From Candidatus Kerfeldbacteria bacterium (GTDB taxonomy: Bacteria; Patescibacteriota; Patescibacteriia; UBA9570): a DNA stretch of 60,520 nucleotides. A model generated the notes under the pieces. The model ran no database searches. It saw only the letters and a program-made list of their open reading frames with translations, and was not told where the DNA came from. The stretch is taken from the NCBI GenBank assembly GCA_016182495.1, contig JACPGK010000026.1, forward strand, positions 1-60,520. The letters are read 5' to 3'. The translations under genes were made by a program, and so were the position numbers. Below are positions 36,155 to 44,308 of this stretch, piece by piece. The stretch's first letter is position 1. Every line of letters begins with the position of its first letter.

Positions 36155-36214
36155 AAGCTGATGGTAGCACAATTGCTTGTCGCCTAACACTATGCTAAAC
36201 TGGCTTTAAATATT

Positions 36215-37042
36215 ATGGGCAAACGCGGCGGCAAAGAACGCTTAACCATTACGATGCGCCAAGACATTTTGGCCTCACTGGATCGCTTTATCGATGGTGA
36301 TACTATCCGCAATCGATCGCACGGCATCGAGTATATTGTTGGTCGTTATTTAGGGGCTGGCATTTCAACCTGCGTTATTTTAGCGGCCGGAAAATCTGAT
36401 CAAACCACCAAGCCACTGCTGCGCATTCATAACCGACCAGTGATTGCCTACACCATTGAATTGCTGCGCCAAGCGAATATCACTAATATTATTATGGTGA
36501 TTAGTGCCGGTCGCCACGATTTAAAAAAATATCTTGGCGATGGTTCCCAATGGAAAGTCAATATTACGTATGTTGAAGATGATGCCAACGCTGGTTCCGC
36601 CCATTCGTTAAGTTTAGCCAAACCGCATATCCGTAACACCTTTTTATTACTGTATGGTGATATTTTAACTGAAATTGATTTGCAGGAACTAGCTCGGTTT
36701 CATCGGGAACAAGATCATATTATGCTTACTCTAGCGGTGACGGCCTGCACCAACCCATCATTGTATGGCGTGACTGAACTGCAAGGCAATCGAGTGTATC
36801 GCATTATTGAAAAACCATCGAGCTACAATAAAAGTAATTTGGTATTTTCTGGCATTGCGGTATGTGAGCCAGCGGTATTTGAACACTTAGATAATGTCAT
36901 GAACAAATATCTCGCCCGCGATGTGTTTCCTGATTTAGCGCACCGTGGTCAAATTGCTGGCTATCCATTTTCAAACAAATGGTTCGATGTTTCACATAAA
37001 GAAGAATACGATCGCGCTACCACCGAGTGGATTACCGGATAG
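36215..37042 (+). CDS. Sugar-type nucleotidyltransferase fused to a ribbon-helix-helix domain
   Basis: A 275-aa protein. Residues 8-46 (ERLTITMRQDILASLDRFIDGDTIRNRSHGIEYIVGRYL) read as a CopG/NikR-like ribbon-helix-helix. From about 52 an NTP-transferase fold follows: CVILAAGKSDQTTKPLL (short form of the nucleotide loop, without GTRL), YGDILTEID (metal Asp), ITYVEDDANAGSA and IIEKPSSYNKSN. Such enzymes activate sugar-1-phosphates. The fusion suggests DNA binding or dimerisation tied to sugar-nucleotide supply. Confidence 0.85.
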   Translation: MGKRGGKERLTITMRQDILASLDRFIDGDTIRNRSHGIEYIVGRYLGAGISTCVILAAGKSDQTTKPLLRIHNRPVIAYTIELLRQANITNIIMVISAGRHDLKKYLGDGSQWKVNITYVEDDANAGSAHSLSLAKPHIRNTFLLLYGDILTEIDLQELARFHREQDHIMLTLAVTACTNPSLYGVTELQGNRVYRIIEKPSSYNKSNLVFSGIAVCEPAVFEHLDNVMNKYLARDVFPDLAHRGQIAGYPFSNKWFDVSHKEEYDRATTEWITG

Positions 37043-37171
37043 CTAACCCATTAATCAGTTTCGACAAGCAATTAATAACGGTGGCTCAACAGACTGTACC
37101 AAACCAACCATTCCTGCTCCATCTGCCTTTGGTTTTAGCTAAGAGGTAATTGATGTTGTTTAGCTTTATGA

Positions 37172-37396
37172 TTAAAGAATACGTTGTAAATCCACTTTAC
37201 TCATGTTGATTTGACGTAAAATATTCAACAGCGTTCCGGGTTTAATATCCTTACCCGCATGAAACGGAATAGTTGTTCTTCTGCCATCAGGATGTTTGAG
37301 TTGAACATGACTACCTACTTGGACCAAAATAACAAAACCTTGTTGTTGTAAAGCACGTATCAATTCACGCGCCTTAACAACTGGCAATTTAGGCAT
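37172..37396 (-). CDS. hicA: HicA toxin
   Basis: 74 aa from the ATG at 37396 (MPKLPVVKARELIRAL); an earlier ATG would sit deep in hicB. The double-stranded-RNA-binding-like fold has the catalytic His in GSHVQLKHPDGRRTTIPFHAGKDIKPGTL. It degrades mRNA. It overlaps hicB by eight bases. Confidence 0.92.
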   Translation of the reverse strand: MPKLPVVKARELIRALQQQGFVILVQVGSHVQLKHPDGRRTTIPFHAGKDIKPGTLLNILRQINMSKVDLQRIL

Positions 37397-37634
37397 AAGC
37401 AACGGGTATAGACACAGTACTGACAAATTCAGCTTCTTTGGTTAAATAAGATAAAACAATTCCATCTATCTTTAGACCTTCTAAATGACATTGAATAGCT
37501 TCTTTAGCGTTTTGACAGGCTTCTTCAATAGTATCACCTTGGGTAAAACAACCAGGCAACGATGGAACAACCACATTATATCCACCAGTCTCGTGATCTG
37601 GTTCAAGTACTATGGTAAATGTATGGTCTTGCAT
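37389..37634 (-). CDS. hicB: HicB antitoxin
   Basis: An 81-aa partial-RNase-H-fold protein: FTIVLEPDHETGGYNVVVPSLPGCFTQGDTIEEACQNAKEAIQCHLEGL. The C-terminal DNA-binding part is short. Together with hicA a complete type II pair, antitoxin first. Confidence 0.9.
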   Translation of the reverse strand: MQDHTFTIVLEPDHETGGYNVVVPSLPGCFTQGDTIEEACQNAKEAIQCHLEGLKIDGIVLSYLTKEAEFVSTVSIPVAYA

Positions 37635-37640
37635 AAGTGC

Positions 37641-37669
37641 AAACTACACTAAAAAAGTTTAGTTGTCAA
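37641..37669 (-). promoter_or_regulatory. Leaderless promoter of hicBA
   Basis: On the minus strand: TTGACA (37664-37669), 17-base spacer, TAGTTT (37641-37646), then six bases to the ATG. Confidence 0.65.
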
Positions 37670-37675
37670 AATAGT

Positions 37676-37803
37676 ACTACCGTACCGCTAGACAAAATTA
37701 CCCCACCCTTATTCTAGGGTCAAATTGTTAATAAACCTCACTAAGCTGTTCAATTGAAATCTGATTTTAGATTGCGAGGCAATTTTGCATTAGGCATGTA
37801 CTG
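37676..37803 (+). repeat. 128-bp repeat, copy R1
   Basis: Almost identical to 38519-38647 apart from a short variable part where R1 has ACCCT-TATTCT-AGGGT and R2 ACCC...GGGT, so the small hairpin is kept. It lies between hicB and the PIN gene. Confidence 0.9.
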
Positions 37804-37819
37804 AGAAGGACGGTACGCA

Positions 37820-38251
37820 TTATTGCGAAAGATGCTGTGCAAGTATTGTTTTTGGTTCTAATCGCTGTAGATCAGTATGATCAAAATCTTTATCAAAACT
37901 GACAAATAGAGCATTTAACTTCTTAGCCGCCCAGTATTGGTGAGCATCATCAATATCCAAACGTTGTTGCTGTGCTACTGTAAAAATTTCATGTTCTTCC
38001 TCCAAATTGGTGTGCAATACTTCAATCACTAAACTCTGTTGACAACGTTGTAACAAACTTTTAATGACCTCTCCAGCTCCTTTAGCCTCAAGCACCACTT
38101 CCATACCGTAAATAGCAAACAACGTGATCACTATAGTATGTCCTTTGTCTTCGAGAAACTGGAGTAATTGAGCGCAAACCTCGGCTTGATTTTGGTCTAG
38201 AAGTAATTCTAAAAAAATATTTGCATCAATTACAAAGGTTTTTCTTTCCAT
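37820..38251 (-). CDS. PIN-domain toxin
   Basis: A 143-aa protein. FVIDANIFLELLL holds the first Asp, YGMEVVLEAK the Glu, and LDIDDAHQYWAAKKLNALFVSFDKDFD the C-terminal acidic group. Probably a ribonuclease toxin. It overlaps the upstream small gene by 22 bases. Confidence 0.85.
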   Translation of the reverse strand: MERKTFVIDANIFLELLLDQNQAEVCAQLLQFLEDKGHTIVITLFAIYGMEVVLEAKGAGEVIKSLLQRCQQSLVIEVLHTNLEEEHEIFTVAQQQRLDIDDAHQYWAAKKLNALFVSFDKDFDHTDLQRLEPKTILAQHLSQ

Positions 38252-38469
38252 ATATCCTTGAGCATATGCTGTACAGCAACTGATGTTTGATTGGCAAAAG
38301 CAGGTGTATTAGCTAAGCTACCACGTAATTTTTCCCATCTATCTAATTGACTATCTACTCTATCCGTAGGAAGAGTGGTGTGAATAACTTGAGTTTTAGT
38401 TTGGTCTTCAGCAAATGGAATACGCACAATAATTTGACCTTGCATTGTAGTAATAATTGGAGTTCCCAT
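38230..38469 (-). CDS. Putative antitoxin of the PIN pair
   Basis: A 79-aa protein, MGTPIITTMQGQIIVRIPF... with a beta-rich start and helical, basic end. No named family recognised; the role is inferred from position and overlap with the PIN gene. Confidence 0.55.
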   Translation of the reverse strand: MGTPIITTMQGQIIVRIPFAEDQTKTQVIHTTLPTDRVDSQLDRWEKLRGSLANTPAFANQTSVAVQHMLKDIWKEKPL

Positions 38470-38488
38470 ATCGACATCATATCGTATG

Positions 38489-38570
38489 ATGGGCTTTTTG
38501 TAAAGACTGGCTAACTATACTACCGTATCGCTAGACAAAATTACCAACCCCCTTTATCCTGGGTCAAATT
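38489..38570 (+). repeat. 82-bp repeat shared by R2 and R3 (first copy)
   Basis: ATGGGCTTTTTGTAAAGACT begins an 82-base block identical to 38920-39001. It starts in the upstream region of the PIN-pair gene and continues into R2. Confidence 0.9.
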
Positions 38571-38647
38571 GTTAATAAACCTCACTAAGCTGTTCAATTG
38601 AAATCTGATTTTAGATTGCGAGGCAATTTTGCATTAGGCATGTACTG
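38519..38647 (+). repeat. 128-bp repeat, copy R2
   Basis: Full copy matching R1. Its right end supplies the last codons and stop of the orphan HicB gene on the other strand. Confidence 0.9.
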
Positions 38648-38900
38648 CGATACGGTGTGGCGCTATTTGAATAGCGGTAATAAATTGTTGCTGAATATTA
38701 TCTTTTGGTAATTCTTGTTTCTCCTCAAGCAAACTTTCAATAGCTAATTCAATACCATCTTTCAAACTGACTAGCACCTCTTCTATAGTATTACCATAAT
38801 CAGCTATACCTAAAGACGGGCAGTAAGCATTATAGACCAGCTTTTTCCCCATGCGTTCAGGTTCAATGATAATTCTATAGTTTAATAACTGTTTTTCCAT
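38634..38900 (-). CDS. Orphan HicB-like protein
   Basis: An 88-aa HicB-fold protein: YRIIIEPERMGKKLVYNAYCPSLGIADYGNTIEEVLVSLKDGIELAIESLLEE. No HicA follows; instead the repeat R2 begins inside the gene's last codons, suggesting that a partner was lost through recombination between repeats. May be an antitoxin relic or regulator. Confidence 0.8.
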   Translation of the reverse strand: MEKQLLNYRIIIEPERMGKKLVYNAYCPSLGIADYGNTIEEVLVSLKDGIELAIESLLEEKQELPKDNIQQQFITAIQIAPHRIAVHA

Positions 38901-38919
38901 AATGTTATGGTAGTGTACT

Positions 38920-39001
38920 ATGGGCTTTTTGTAAAGACTGGCTAACTATACTACCGTATCGCTAGACAAAATTACCAACCCCCTTTATCCTGGGTCAAAT
39001 T
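38920..39001 (+). repeat. Repeat R3, truncated copy
   Basis: Identical to 38489-38570 over 82 bases, then homology stops abruptly at the start of the GC-rich aminotransferase segment. The cut looks like an insertion or deletion junction. Confidence 0.9.
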
Positions 39002-39009
39002 ACGCTGGA

Positions 39010-39130
39010 GAGCGTTCGATTTTTATTACGAAAATATCTACTTTTCAGCTACTTTTCGTACTAAAAACCGGGCACTCACTGCGTTATAGAACGCTCATTC
39101 CCAAGCCCGGCACAGGCATTTCTACCTGTG
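39010..39130 (+). promoter_or_regulatory. Structured leader before the aminotransferase
   Basis: TACGAAAA (39027-39034)/TTTTCGTA (39053-39060); CCGGGC (39068-39073)/GCCCGG (39105-39110) enclosing GCGTT (39081-39085)/AACGC (39090-39094); CACAGG (39111-39116)/CCTGTG (39125-39130). GAGCGTTC (39010-39017) can also pair with GAACGCTC (39089-39096), competing with the inner stem. This is compatible with a switching RNA, but may simply be a folded leader. The class is unknown. Confidence 0.4.
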
Positions 39131-39154
39131 TCAAAATCCAAGGAAGGAGACAGA

Positions 39155-40873
39155 GTGAACCCTGACGAAAGTGAAAGAAACATGATGACCGAGCGCAGTC
39201 GGCCGCCTGTAGACACTAGTCGACCGCATTTGTACGACCCGGATGACCTGATGGTCGTCCATGATATCGCCCAGTCTCACTGGCGGAAGGCTTCCATCCC
39301 GCCGGTCAATCGGTGGGCCGAGTACCTGGATGCGGAAGCTTCAAGCCGTGACGACATCTACCGTCGGCTCGGCTTGGTGAAGGTTCACATGGGCGTGGGA
39401 GATGCCAACGTAGGCATTCTCCATGACGAGCTGATCTCCGGCATCGACCTGCTGGTCTCCGAGACAAGACGGCACACTGGCACCACGTTCGGCCTGACCA
39501 TGGCCGATGCTGAAGAGTTGTTCCAGTACATCAATAACTTTCCAGGCAAATTGGTCGACCAGGCCCTTGCCTGGATGACGTCGACTCATGAACAACTCAA
39601 AGGCGCCAATATTGAGGTTGAGACGATCGCGGGCTTGCATAGCTCCTTCCCTGAAAGGTCGCTAGAAACCGTTCAGGAGTGGATGAGGCAGCGCCCGCAG
39701 AGAATTCTCGACGCGCTTATAAACATGACGCCTGATGTGGGATTCCCCTACGGCAAGATGACCGGTTGGGGGCCTGCGTTGGCGGCTCACAAAACCTTCT
39801 TCCAACACCACTGTGGCGTGGAAGCGCGGGATCATTTCTGCATGCATGCAGGTGATCGTAACGCCGTGTTTCACGCGACACATTCAGTGCGTGAATACAT
39901 GGAAGCGAGCAAGCGCCCAAAGTTTGGGCTTATCACTCCGAGTTGGGGCACATACGAAGTGATCATCACCGGATATTATGGTCCGGATGCATTGGTCACG
40001 TTGGAGTGCCCTAACGGTATTCCTGACTCGGAGAAAGTGGATAAGTTTTTAACGGAAAATCCAGACGTCGGGTGCCTAATAATGTGCAACCCGAACAACC
40101 CTTCTGGGGATGTATTCGGTAGCAGTCGGCTGGTAAATCTGCTTCAGGTGCTTTATAAGCACCAAGTTCCGGCAATTTCCGATGAACTCTACATGTTGTT
40201 CGTCTATGATCGAGAGCACCGCAGCCTGGCTCGGGCGGCTGCGGAATTGTGGAAGTCTGACCGTCACCATGATGTTGGCAAATGGGCTGCCAACAATATC
40301 ATGGTGCTCGGAGTAGGCGTCCAAAAAGTAGTCGGGTCAGGCAAAAGATGCAGCGCCGCCTGGATCCCGAACACTTATTGGCGCTCCAGGTTCGTTTCGA
40401 GCCAAGGAGCGTCTGCCGGACAACCTGCGATTCTTTCGCAAGCCATCTCCACCAGCGTCATCAATAGCCGCGGCTACGTCCGTGGCTACACGGAAATGAA
40501 GCTGAGGCGGGATGCCATGTTGGAGATGCTGGCGAATCTCAAAACTGAATTGGCAGAGACTCCCTTTACGGTGGAGCATTCCTCCGGACAGGGGGCTTTC
40601 TACTTAGCCGTGTACTTCAACGGACTAAGTGGAATGCAATATACACCCAACCTCAACGGCGAGGGCAAAGTCACGATTACCTCTTCGGAGGACGTGGCTA
40701 TGTGGCTCGTCGATCAGGCTGCGGTAATCGGTTCTCCAGCGAGTACGGCGCTGATAACCGATCCGCGATTCATCAGGTTGAGTTACGGGAATCTTCAGAG
40801 GGATCAGATTCCCGTGGCCGGTCGCCAGATCGGCGCAGCGCTGAAGGCGCTCGCGCAGATGAACGGCTACTGA
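39155..40873 (+). CDS. Fold-type I PLP aminotransferase, probably transferred
   Basis: 572 aa from a GTG at 39155, chosen because AGGAAGGAG precedes it at proper spacing. Class I/II aminotransferase motifs: CNPNNPSG, ISDELYMLF (PLP-binding Asp and Tyr), GVQKVVGSGKRCS (PLP Lys and phosphate-binding Arg) and FIRLSYG (substrate-binding Arg). A long N-terminal extension of about 140 residues is not recognised. GC-rich codons and a strong ribosome site set it apart from all neighbours. Substrate unknown. Confidence 0.82.
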   Translation: MNPDESERNMMTERSRPPVDTSRPHLYDPDDLMVVHDIAQSHWRKASIPPVNRWAEYLDAEASSRDDIYRRLGLVKVHMGVGDANVGILHDELISGIDLLVSETRRHTGTTFGLTMADAEELFQYINNFPGKLVDQALAWMTSTHEQLKGANIEVETIAGLHSSFPERSLETVQEWMRQRPQRILDALINMTPDVGFPYGKMTGWGPALAAHKTFFQHHCGVEARDHFCMHAGDRNAVFHATHSVREYMEASKRPKFGLITPSWGTYEVIITGYYGPDALVTLECPNGIPDSEKVDKFLTENPDVGCLIMCNPNNPSGDVFGSSRLVNLLQVLYKHQVPAISDELYMLFVYDREHRSLARAAAELWKSDRHHDVGKWAANNIMVLGVGVQKVVGSGKRCSAAWIPNTYWRSRFVSSQGASAGQPAILSQAISTSVINSRGYVRGYTEMKLRRDAMLEMLANLKTELAETPFTVEHSSGQGAFYLAVYFNGLSGMQYTPNLNGEGKVTITSSEDVAMWLVDQAAVIGSPASTALITDPRFIRLSYGNLQRDQIPVAGRQIGAALKALAQMNGY

Positions 40874-40889
40874 CCACCCACCCAACGTC

Positions 40890-40925
40890 GGGGGTCCCGG
40901 GTGGCGGAAGCTGCTCGGGACCCCC
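40890..40925 (+). terminator. Stem-loop after the aminotransferase
   Basis: GGGGGTCCCG and CGGGACCCCC make a 10-bp perfect stem with a 16-base loop, 17 bases after the stop. The T tract is weak (TTAATTGTT). Confidence 0.65.
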
Positions 40926-40986
40926 GCCTGCGGGAATTAATTGTTCATTATTTTTAGGAGGCTTGAGATCAGACTACACATGATCT

Positions 40987-41025
40987 CCAACCTGTGTCTT
41001 CAAAAAATTTGAAGATAGAGGCTGG
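40987..41025 (+). repeat. Hairpin repeat E1 before the HEPN remnant
   Basis: CCAACCTGTGT, inner stem CTTC/GAAG, then AGAGGCTGG closing with CCAACCT. Similar in plan to E2 at 41644-41684. Confidence 0.6.
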
Positions 41026-41057
41026 AATAAAATCCAAAAATTTAGTACCATATAATT

Positions 41058-41358
41058 ATGGATACCAAAAAAGTGGTTAGCTACTGGCGAAATACCGCTG
41101 CTACATACTAAAAATCATGCATCATATATTCATGATCTTGTCATGTTAACAAACAAAGCCAGCTTATCATTAACACCAGCAGAAAAAGGTAACTTACAAA
41201 CTATTAGTACATTTAATATTGCGGGTCGATACGATGATGTGAAACTAGATTTTCATAAACGTTGTACTCCATCCTATACAAAGAAGTACTTGACTATAAC
41301 GAAAAATTTTTACTTATGGCTAGAAAAAAAATACCCCAACCAATCAGACGAACTGTAA
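41058..41358 (+). pseudogene. Broken HEPN-domain (HepT-like) gene
   Basis: The first frame gives MDTKKVVSYWRNTAATY and stops at 41111; this is the typical start of HEPN proteins. The +1 frame then resumes with LHTKNHASYIHDLVMLTNKA and continues through SLTPAEKGNLQTISTFNIAGRYDDVKLDFHKRCT, the typical HEPN C-terminal half. About 35-40 residues between the halves are missing. The gene is an internally deleted and frameshifted toxin. Confidence 0.75.
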
Positions 41359-41642
41359 AACAATATGTTTCCCGTTTAGAAAAAAACGGTTTACCAGTAC
41401 AAAGTGCTTTTATATTTGGTTCGTATGCTAAAGGTAACTACCATAAATGGAGTGACGTTGATGTGTGCATCATATCAAGTGCCCTTAAACGTAAGCGTGA
41501 TCCCATGGCCTATTTGTGGCGATCAAAAAACAATGAGGATGATAATATTATGTTAGCTCCGGTTGGTTTTACCCCAAAAGACTTTGTCGATGAAAGCCCA
41601 TTAGTGTGGGAGATTAAACGAACCGGTATTCGAATAAAATAA
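41316..41642 (+). CDS. MNT-type nucleotidyltransferase (MntA-like antitoxin)
   Basis: 108 aa starting at MARKKIPQPIRR (41316). The minimal nucleotidyltransferase motif is FGSYAKGNYHKWSDVDV (GSx10DxD). MntA-type proteins block HepT by modifying it with AMP. It overlaps the end of the broken HEPN gene, so the antitoxin has outlived its toxin. Confidence 0.88.
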   Translation: MARKKIPQPIRRTVKQYVSRLEKNGLPVQSAFIFGSYAKGNYHKWSDVDVCIISSALKRKRDPMAYLWRSKNNEDDNIMLAPVGFTPKDFVDESPLVWEIKRTGIRIK

Positions 41643-41643
41643 T

Positions 41644-41684
41644 CCAACCTGTGTTGGTAAAAATAATTTGCCGGTAGAGGTTGG
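41644..41684 (+). repeat. Hairpin repeat E2 after the MNT gene
   Basis: CCAACCTGTGT...AGAGGTTGG with inner TTGGT/GCCGG pairing. It starts one base after the MNT stop codon. Inner stem differs from E1 in sequence but keeps pairing. Confidence 0.6.
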
Positions 41685-41724
41685 GATAGTTAACAATCTA
41701 GTGGTTTCTGAAACTACTCTGCTC

Positions 41725-41769
41725 CTCTCCTTACCAGGATGCGGCAATGAATTGCTGCCTAGTGATTGA
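41725..41769 (+). repeat. 45-bp repeat A, before the first ATPase
   Basis: Identical over 45 bases to 43065-43109. Contains GCGGCAATGAATTGCTGC, a small imperfect hairpin. Confidence 0.9.
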
Positions 41770-41838
41770 GGAAATTATTAGAAATTTTTAAGCGTGGCGT
41801 ACTTGACAAATTTAAGTTCTTACTTTAAATTTACAGTA

Positions 41839-43059
41839 ATGTATATATCACGCTACTTAGAAACCGCCATCAAGCAAGCCCATCAAACGTTTAAGGTGGT
41901 CTATGTGAGTGGTCCACGTCAAGTTGGAAAAACCACAGTCCTGCAACACTTGGCTAAACAGTATCGTCTGCGCTACGTTTCACTTGATAATTTAGCCGAT
42001 CGTCAATTGGCCCAAAGTGATCCGGGGCTTTTTTTGCAACAGTATCAGGCACCGTTGTTTATTGATGAAGTCCAATATGCTCCACAATTGTTTTCGGAAA
42101 TTAAATTGCGGGTTGATCAGCATTCGGCTACTGGCCAATATTGGTTGACCGGCTCACAACAATTTGCCATGATTAAAAATGTCCAAGAATCTTTAACTGG
42201 GCGAGTGGCGATTGTGAATTTACTAGGCTTTTCGACAGCGGAAATCCTGCGTCTCAAAAAACCAACCGAGCCATTTACGCTTACCAGACAGTTGCCGTCT
42301 ACGTATCCTTGGTCAGCCACGAACCATAGCATCTTTGAACGTATTCACCGCGGCTCGTTTCCGGCTCTGTGGCAGAACCGCCCACCAAATCCCACCACGT
42401 TTTTTAATGCCTATATTCAAACCTATATCGATCGTGACCTACGTGTGCTCTATGGCATTGAAAAAACTCGAGAATTTCATGTTTTTCTTCAACTGTGTGC
42501 CGCTCGTACCGGACAGTGGCTAAACTATTCTGATCTAGCGCGCGATGCTGCCGTGAGTGTACCAACAGCTAAAGATTGGCTATCCATTTTAGAACAAACA
42601 ATGTTGGTATGGTTATTACGTCCCTATCATACAAATCGCATCAAACGCTTAATTAAAGCACCCAAGCTTTATTTTTTGGACACTGGTTTAGCGGCCTTCT
42701 TAACGAAATGGCGCTCGCCGGATACCTTGGCACAAGGTGCTATGGCCGGGGCCTTTTTTGAAACGTTTGTTGTGAGTGAAATCGTAAAAAGCTACCTGTT
42801 TCGTGGTGAAGATCCCCCATTGTATGGCTTTCGTGATGGTCAAGGTCGCGAAATAGATTTAATCATTGTACAAAATGAAACACTAACACCGATCGAAATA
42901 AAACGCGCTGTCTATAGTACAACTGCAGATGCAAAGCAGATTCAATTTCTACAAAACAAACTACCATCTGTTGGCATTGGTGGTATTATCTGTTTGACCA
43001 AACACCTAACCAAACTTAATTCTACCACCATCCTTGCACCAGTTGGTTTGATCTCATAA
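41839..43059 (+). CDS. AAA+ ATPase with DUF4143 domain
   Basis: 406 aa from the ATG at 41839 (MYISRYLETAI). Walker A GPRQVGKTT, Walker B PLFIDEVQ, sensor WLTGSQQF, winged helix (NYSDLARDAAVSVPTAKDWLSILEQTMLVWLLRPY), and the C-terminal FRDGQGREIDLIIV...PIEIKRA nuclease-like core (D, ExK). Same family as the genes at 10172 and 43181 but not closely similar to them. Role unknown. Confidence 0.88.
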   Translation: MYISRYLETAIKQAHQTFKVVYVSGPRQVGKTTVLQHLAKQYRLRYVSLDNLADRQLAQSDPGLFLQQYQAPLFIDEVQYAPQLFSEIKLRVDQHSATGQYWLTGSQQFAMIKNVQESLTGRVAIVNLLGFSTAEILRLKKPTEPFTLTRQLPSTYPWSATNHSIFERIHRGSFPALWQNRPPNPTTFFNAYIQTYIDRDLRVLYGIEKTREFHVFLQLCAARTGQWLNYSDLARDAAVSVPTAKDWLSILEQTMLVWLLRPYHTNRIKRLIKAPKLYFLDTGLAAFLTKWRSPDTLAQGAMAGAFFETFVVSEIVKSYLFRGEDPPLYGFRDGQGREIDLIIVQNETLTPIEIKRAVYSTTADAKQIQFLQNKLPSVGIGGIICLTKHLTKLNSTTILAPVGLIS

Positions 43060-43064
43060 TACTG

Positions 43065-43109
43065 CTCTCCTTACCAGGATGCGGCAATGAATTGCTGCCT
43101 AGTGATTGA
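43065..43109 (+). repeat. 45-bp repeat B, after the first ATPase
   Basis: Identical to repeat A; begins five bases after the ATPase stop. A shorter relic, AGTGATTGAGGAAAT, is at 44494-44508. Confidence 0.9.
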
Positions 43110-43180
43110 AGATAAATTCATCTATCGTGTTAAAAGTTTTGCCATTTACAATTATTAGGAAATGATATACTATTATTTAT

Positions 43181-44308
43181 ATGATAAATAGGATATATAA
43201 TATTAAAAAACAGATCCAAAAAGGTAAGGTTTTGGTCATTTATGGTCCTCGTCGAGTAGGTAAAACAACGTTACTACAGCAATTTTTGTCTGAAACGAAA
43301 TTGAAGTATAAACTAGCTTTTGGAGATAGTATAGAAACTCAACATATTTTAAGTTCCCGGAATTTCTCCCAAATTTTACCATACGTTAAAAACATTGAGC
43401 TCTTTGCAATTGATGAAGCACAACTTATACCGCAAATCGGTCTGGGTTTAAAAATTATTGTTGATCAGCGACCCGACTTGTTCGTGATTGCGACTGGATC
43501 GTCTTCATTTGACTTGTCACAACAGATTGGCGAACCCCTAGTTGGAAGAAAATGGACTATAACCTTATACCCGATTTCACAAATAGAATTATTGGCGGCA
43601 GCAACGAATGAGTATGAACTGAAACAACGTTTATCAGAATTTCTAATTTTTGGATCATATCCTGACGTGTTGAATGCCACATCGTTTGAAACAAAAATAT
43701 CCACATTAAAAGAAATGGTGAATTCATATCTACTTAAAGATATCCTGACCCTTGAAAGGGTCAAAGGATCGCGGATCTTGTTAGACTTATTAAAATTACT
43801 AGCCTTTCAAGTTGGTCAAGAAGTTTCGTTCCATGAATTGGGCACGCAATTGGGTATTGATTATAAAACAGTCGAGCGCTATATTGACTTGTTTGAAAAA
43901 AGTTTTGTCATCATGCGCTTATCACCATTTAGTAGAAACCTACGTAGTGAAGTGCGTCGAAAAAATAAATACTTTTTTGTGGACAACGGCATCCGTAATG
44001 CCTTGATTTCACAATTTAACCCACTAGATTTACGCAACGATCATGGACAATTATGGGAAAACTTTATTATTTCAGAACGCCTCAAAGCTCGGGAATACAA
44101 AAAAATATACGGCGATGCCTATTTTTGGCGTAAACAACAAGGTGGAGAGATTGATCTTGTAGAAGAGCGTGAGGGACAATTATTTAGTTACGAATGTAAA
44201 TGGTCTACAATAAAAAAAGTCTCTGCCCCAAAACACTGGCAGCTAAGTTACCCGAATTCAACATTTCAAACTATCACTCCAGAAAACTATCTTGGCTTTA
44301 TAACATAG
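43181..44308 (+). CDS. AAA+ ATPase with DUF4143 domain
   Basis: A 375-aa protein. Walker A GPRRVGKTT (about residues 24-32), Walker B LFAIDEAQ, sensor IATGSSSFD, winged helix (FHELGTQLGIDYKTVERYIDLFEKSFVIMRL), C-terminal FWRKQQGGEIDLVEE...YECKW. The promoter has AT-rich sequence and an ATG 41 bases after repeat B's neighbour region. Role unknown. Confidence 0.88.
   Translation: MINRIYNIKKQIQKGKVLVIYGPRRVGKTTLLQQFLSETKLKYKLAFGDSIETQHILSSRNFSQILPYVKNIELFAIDEAQLIPQIGLGLKIIVDQRPDLFVIATGSSSFDLSQQIGEPLVGRKWTITLYPISQIELLAAATNEYELKQRLSEFLIFGSYPDVLNATSFETKISTLKEMVNSYLLKDILTLERVKGSRILLDLLKLLAFQVGQEVSFHELGTQLGIDYKTVERYIDLFEKSFVIMRLSPFSRNLRSEVRRKNKYFFVDNGIRNALISQFNPLDLRNDHGQLWENFIISERLKAREYKKIYGDAYFWRKQQGGEIDLVEEREGQLFSYECKWSTIKKVSAPKHWQLSYPNSTFQTITPENYLGFIT

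Noticed and set aside
41143-41358. Separate 71-aa gene starting at 41143
   Set aside because: The codons before the ATG continue the HEPN match in the same frame, so it is the C-terminal half of a broken gene.
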